Assembly (NCBI GenBank): GCA_030278955.1
Contig: JAOANR010000003.1
Location: 56,351,628 to 56,415,627, forward strand
Length of the DNA: 64,000 nucleotides
Reading direction: 5' to 3'
Source: Hygrophila difformis
Lineage: Eukaryota > Streptophyta > Magnoliopsida > Lamiales > Acanthaceae
Under the pieces are notes generated by a model. The model was not told the DNA's origin and searched no databases. It worked only from the letters and a program-made list of their open reading frames with translations. Within the stretch, counting starts at the first letter, position 1. Each line of letters starts with the position of its first letter. A program made the translations under genes and the position numbers. This document shows, piece by piece, positions 59,604 to 64,000 of this stretch.

Positions 59604-60021
59604 AGTAACGCAGTTTTTGATCCACATACAATTATTAAGTATATCGATTATAAAATTATTTTGATGTGGTATTGGGATGTGGCTAGAGTGTAGACTTTGC
59701 ATATGCAGAATTGATGCCTCATAGTAAAAAAATGATGAGTATTAACCAAGTGATGTTGAGAATGAAAAAAATGACGTGGGTGATATGGGACCCATGAATT
59801 TTTGAAGTTTGGCAGCTTCCATATATTTATTGTATTTTAAATGGTAAATAATTGAAATTGTTGTAAAGAATCCAAAAAAAAAAATCATGCTTTTCTATGC
59901 ATTTGATTTGATGATGAGATTTGTGTGTTTCAAACTTTTTGTCCAAAATTACTCCCTAAACGGCTGAACCACCCACCACCCTATATCTCTCCCACCACTT
60001 TTGGAGGTTCTTCACACCACT
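59604..60021. other. Right edge of unit B and unique intergenic DNA
   Basis: Similarity to the CCD4-A upstream region fades near 59660. No gene seen after it. Confidence 0.55.
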
Positions 60022-60030
60022 CAACCCAAA

Positions 60031-61491
60031 GGGTCCAGTTAGGGTGCAATCAACAAATCCCGCAGCACATCAAGGCAGCGATCTGAAGCGTCCGTTTAAA
60101 ATCCAAGGGTTGTAAATGATAAAGGGTATAATTGTCATAACACAATAATAGTTCATTTTAAAAACAATGCATTTCAGCGATACAACAAGTATTTTAGACA
60201 TGTTATCATATCTAATATTTGGTAACTCTATATTTAGTATGTTATCATATTTATTATTTGGTAAATCATATCAAATATTTGGTAATCCATATCTAATATT
60301 TCAAATAATATCTTTTTATGATCAAAGATACGTATCAAATTTATTAATAGATCATTTCAGCGATCTTACCAAAAACAATTAAGTGATGCTATAAAATATA
60401 TTTCAGGGACCACAAGTAGAGGAATTCAGCGACAGTATCTAGCATAATTCAGCGATGGTACCAAGAATAATTCAACGATGGTACCAAGAATAATTCAGCG
60501 ATGCAACCTATAATGATTCAGCGATGCTACCAAAAATAATTATGTGATGCTACCAAAAATAATGAAGGGATGCTATCAAATATATTTCACCGACCGTATC
60601 TAGCATAATTCAGCGATGATACCAAGAATAATTCAGCGACGCAACCTAGAATAATTCAGCGATGCTACCAAAAACAATTATGTGATGCTATCAAAAATAA
60701 TGAAGGGATGCTATCAAATATATTTCAGCGAGATCGGGTAGAGTAATTCAGCGATGGTACCAAGTAGAATTCAGCGACGCTACCAAGAATGATTCAGCGA
60801 TGCTACCAAAAACAATTCTGTTATCATATCTAATATTTGGTAAATAATATCATATCTAATATTTGGTAAACCTATATTTAGTATGTTATCATATCTAATA
60901 TTTGGTAAATAATATCATATCTAATCTAATATTTTCAAATAATCATCAACGAATGGTAACAAATATATTAATAGATAATTTCAAATAAAAAATATTTAAG
61001 CGACACTAATCTAGAAGAGTTCAGCATTCAGCCACATTACACAGAAGAATTCAGCGACGCTACAAAGAAGAATTCAGCGAGGCTGTCAAGAAGAATTCAG
61101 CGATGCTATGAAGAATAATTCAGCGATGCTATGAAGAATAATTCAGCGATGCTATGAAGAATAATTCAGCGACTCAACTAGAATATTTCGGGTACGTTTT
61201 CATGAACAATTCAATGACTTTATTTAAAAATATTTCAGCGACGTATATCTATGTATAGCAGCATAATTAAGCAAACTGGAGGGTAGTATGATATCAATCC
61301 TTGAAATGCAAAGAAGAAGAGAAGAAGAACCGAAGAAGACGGAAGAAGAACGTTCATTCTCAAATAATATAGCAAATTTACTATTTTAACCTTCAAGTTA
61401 ATCTCAACCGTTGATTTACAAAATTAATCAATGGTGGGAATCTTCCGCAGCACATCAAGTCAAATGACTTGATCGCACCCTAACCAAAACC
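60031..61491. mobile_element. MULE-like element with ATTCAGCGATG repeats (1461 bp)
   Basis: Flanked by 9-bp repeats caacccaaa (60022-60030, 61492-61500). Ends GGGTCCAGTTAGGGTGC and, inverted, GGTTTTGGTTAGGGTGC, both followed by A(A/G)TCA. The interior (60170-61260) is an array of over 25 degenerate attcagcga(t/c)g units, typically 25-35 bases apart with accaagaataatt-like spacers. Near the right end atcaagtcaaatgacttgat is a hairpin. Same family as 23924-24535 and 37503-39333. No coding capacity seen. Confidence 0.83.
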
Positions 61492-61503
61492 CAACCCAAA
61501 ACC

Positions 61504-61770
61504 CATACCGCTCCAATCTGGCATTTGAAAGCCACCACCATCACAGCAACTACGTTCACCACCGGAGGTGAGTTGCGGGCGGTTGCGCTAGTGTGTGCCC
61601 GTGTACCTCGTTGCTCACCGACTACCCAAGCACCGGGGATTTTTCTTCGACGGAGGGCTTTTGGAAGTCCTGGCGGAGCTTGCGGTCGCCCTCGCCGATG
61701 GTGTATGGCGGTGCCTTTGAATATTCGAGGTAATGGGCTTAACACAAATTATAAGTACAAACTAAAATGA
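61504..61770. other. GC-rich unassigned segment
   Basis: A block clearly richer in G+C than its surroundings, with overlapping open frames on both strands (61525-61770 +, 61455-61745 -). It contains caccaccatcacagcaac and gtgcctttgaatattcg. Codon use does not pick a strand. It may be a gene fragment; I do not recognise it. Confidence 0.3.
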
Positions 61771-62570
61771 GGCACATCACGCTAGGATACACAAACATCA
61801 CTTATGCATATCATAACATCATTTCACTAATAGAAGTCATCATTCCATTATGAGACAAATGTGTGTGGGAGCCCAAGCCACACGAATTACATAGCTTTAG
61901 TTTTAGATTCTTTTTAAAAAAAAAAAAAAACTCAAATGCATGCGGTTACAGTAGATATTTTAGGTATGTTTTAATAATTAATTAATTCCATAATTAAGGC
62001 CTAAAGGGAGGGTGTGGTTATGTATGAGCAATATTTTAGGGATTTGATTTGTTCTCAATTTATAAAGATCTGGGACAAATTTTAAGGATGGTCAACCGCA
62101 TCACTCCTTGGCAACCACCCATCATGGTGCACATGCAGCGGAGGAGCATTCTGCACAATAACTCAATTGATGTCTCCAAAGTAGTACAACAAAAAAAAGA
62201 ACTTTTGATATATACTTACATATTTCCAAAGTAGTACAACTAGATATTTATAAACAAAAAAACATATCATAACAAAGTATTATTCTTTAATTTTTTTTTT
62301 TAAAAAATAATTTTTTTTATATATTCTTTAATGATTCACAAATTTAGTATAGCAATCAAAATTAGGTTGCTAAACCCTAAAGTTCAGTTGCAAAAGTATT
62401 GGTTGTGATCATCTGCGACAAAAAAAAAATGATTGGAATTTTGCAATTGAAATAATGACAGAAAATTCGGTCACGAAGTAAAAATATACTACTAGGAACT
62501 AGTAATTTTTTCCTTCACTAAGATTACCGAAAATTCGGTGTATATTTAAAATTTTTCTATTTTTATATTA
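61771..62570. other. AT-rich intergenic DNA
   Basis: No gene or complete element seen. A T-rich block lies at 62288-62330. Short repeats of caaagtagtacaac at 62176 and 62226. Confidence 0.5.
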
Positions 62571-62577
62571 GGAAGTA

Positions 62578-63056
62578 CTCCCTCTGTTCCGCGAAATTTG
62601 ACACGTATTCCTTTTTTAGCCGTCCCACCAAATTTGACACCTTTCCCTTTTTAGATAAATTAAATTAATATAAATATGATTAAAATCTTAATGATTTTCA
62701 AAATCCCATTAAAAGTAATTAGTTTAACTATTTTGCACAACTCCCAATACACTTTTATTTTTATATACAAATCCCTTATATTTCTAAAATTCTTCATATC
62801 TCAAAATGGGTACAAATAAAAATTATATAAAATATATATTCTAAAACTAGACACATTGACGATTCTAACAAGACCACACTTGAATATTTTTTTCTTATTA
62901 AATCATTACCATAATATTATATCAAAGTTAAATAATAAGCAAAGTGAAAATTCATTAAAATTTTAAACACAAATACCCACAACACTTTAACCATTAAAAC
63001 CCACTATATAAATTACCGTGTCCAAAAGAAACGTGTCAACTTTCGCGGGACGGGAG
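62578..63056. mobile_element. Mariner/Stowaway-type MITE (479 bp)
   Basis: TA-flanked, with ends CTCCCTCTGTTCCGCGAAAT and, inverted, CTCCCGTCCCGCGAAAGTTG. It is related to the element at 35372-35862, in reverse: for example aatcttaatgattttcaaa, the words around cccattaaaagtaatt and caatacacttttattttta. Confidence 0.8.
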
Positions 63057-63689
63057 TAATTTTTTCCTTCACTTAACGAAGAACAACTGCTAAAATATTC
63101 CAAATGAGGGCGCACTCCCTAACAGTATAACACCGGCCTTCACCACTAGCTAGTAGTCTAGTACAACTAGATATTTATAAAAATATAAAACTAAAAATAT
63201 AATGCATATATATATAAATATCACTCTTTTTTAATTACTATTTTTAAATGTTTCTGTATATATTCATCACTAAGGCCTACTTCTCTAGAACTTATTTTCA
63301 GAATTTATTATTTATTTTTATGAAAGTCGGATCAGACCAGATCAGATAAAAAAATAAGATTAAATAAGATCGGACCAGACCAAATCAGATTAAATTATTA
63401 CAATAATATAACAAAGATAAGATATATCAGACCAATTCAGATCAAATCAGACAATATCTAATAAAATTCAGATCATGGCAGCTTATTAAGCCAAAGAATA
63501 TGGCCTAAATAACCCTCCTCATAAGCATTCACTTTCTGACTAGCGTCTCCATTATTTTAATTCCTCTTTCAACAATTGTTATAGAGGGCGGCAAGTCTCG
63601 AACCCTGTTAGGATGGCTACCCACCCCCAAGCCCCAACCCTGTACTAAAAAAAAAAAAAGAACGAAAAATGTGTGCTGACATTTGACTA

Positions 63690-64000
63690 GAGCTGTAAAC
63701 GAATTGAACCGAACCGAACTTCAAGTATTTGAGCTCTGTTCGTTAAGCTTAACGAACGAACACGAACCGAGATAAAAATCTTAACGAGCCAATTTTCATG
63801 TTTGAGCTCTGTTCGTTTAACCTTACGAACGAACTAATAACGAACGAACACGAGCCTAGTCGAGGTCAGTTAACGAACCATTTATTTTATTAATAAATTT
63901 ATTTATTTTAGAATTAAATTAGGTGTGAAAATGTAATGTACATTGTAATATAATTTATGAGAGAAATGTGAAATTAATAAAAATAAAAAATGGCAAGAAC
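63690..64000. mobile_element. Left end of a hAT-like element running off the window
   Basis: Begins TAGAGCTGTAAACGAATTGA and continues with repeated gaaccgaaccgaac, gttcgtt and aacgaacgaac words like the subterminal regions of the hAT derivatives above. The right end lies outside. Confidence 0.45.

Noticed and set aside
60170..61260. Repeat-spacer pattern resembling a CRISPR array
   Set aside because: The genome is plant nuclear. The repeats are short and degenerate, spacers are themselves repeated, and the whole lies within a TSD-flanked transposon.
60031..61491. Helitron interpretation (hairpin followed by CTAA near the right end)
   Set aside because: All three elements have 9-bp target-site duplications and inverted ends, and the base after CTAA is C, not the T expected for a Helitron insertion.

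Overview
This is a nuclear plant (eudicot) window. It holds multi-exon genes with GT-AG introns, a COG6 gene, chloroplast-type CCD4 genes, a PPR gene, AT-rich intergenic DNA and many plant transposon families. The protein sequences look asterid-like, but I cannot name a species.

The main structure is a large direct duplication. Unit A (about 3639-20740) carries an intact COG6 gene on the + strand (3769-9504, 11 exons) followed by a CCD4 gene on the - strand (16322-20571). Unit B (about 26338-59660) repeats the same order: a broken COG6 copy (26338-33173) and a second CCD4 copy (55690-59390). A glycine/proline-rich GRP-A3-like gene (1716-2736, -) lies left of unit A and points away from COG6. 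An intronless PPR gene (25063-26316, -) lies just left of unit B, head-to-head with the COG6 pseudogene. Both CCD4 copies carry a different single frameshift (8 bp lost in A, 1 bp lost in B), so as written neither encodes a full enzyme.

Unit B is about twice as long as unit A, mostly because of later insertions. Aligning the two units gives clear empty sites for many elements. The largest is an 8.5-kb LTR element (39779-48325, TSD atggt). It has a long gag ORF, no pol, and on the opposite strand a spliced plant-mobile-domain gene. Next is a decayed hAT element (50226-55089) with a TTF/hAT transposase pseudogene and nested MITEs. A 2.45-kb hAT derivative lies in COG6-B intron 2. Three MULE-like elements with 8-9-bp TSDs are built internally from degenerate CAGCGA repeats. 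Unit A carries its own later insertions: a long-inverted-repeat MULE, hAT and Harbinger MITEs, mariner-like MITEs and tRNA-derived SINEs.

The working genes therefore amount to a Golgi tethering subunit (COG6-A), an organellar PPR protein and probably the GRP. The two CCD4 copies (plastid carotenoid cleavage) are candidate pseudogenes. The rest is transposon-rich intergenic DNA.
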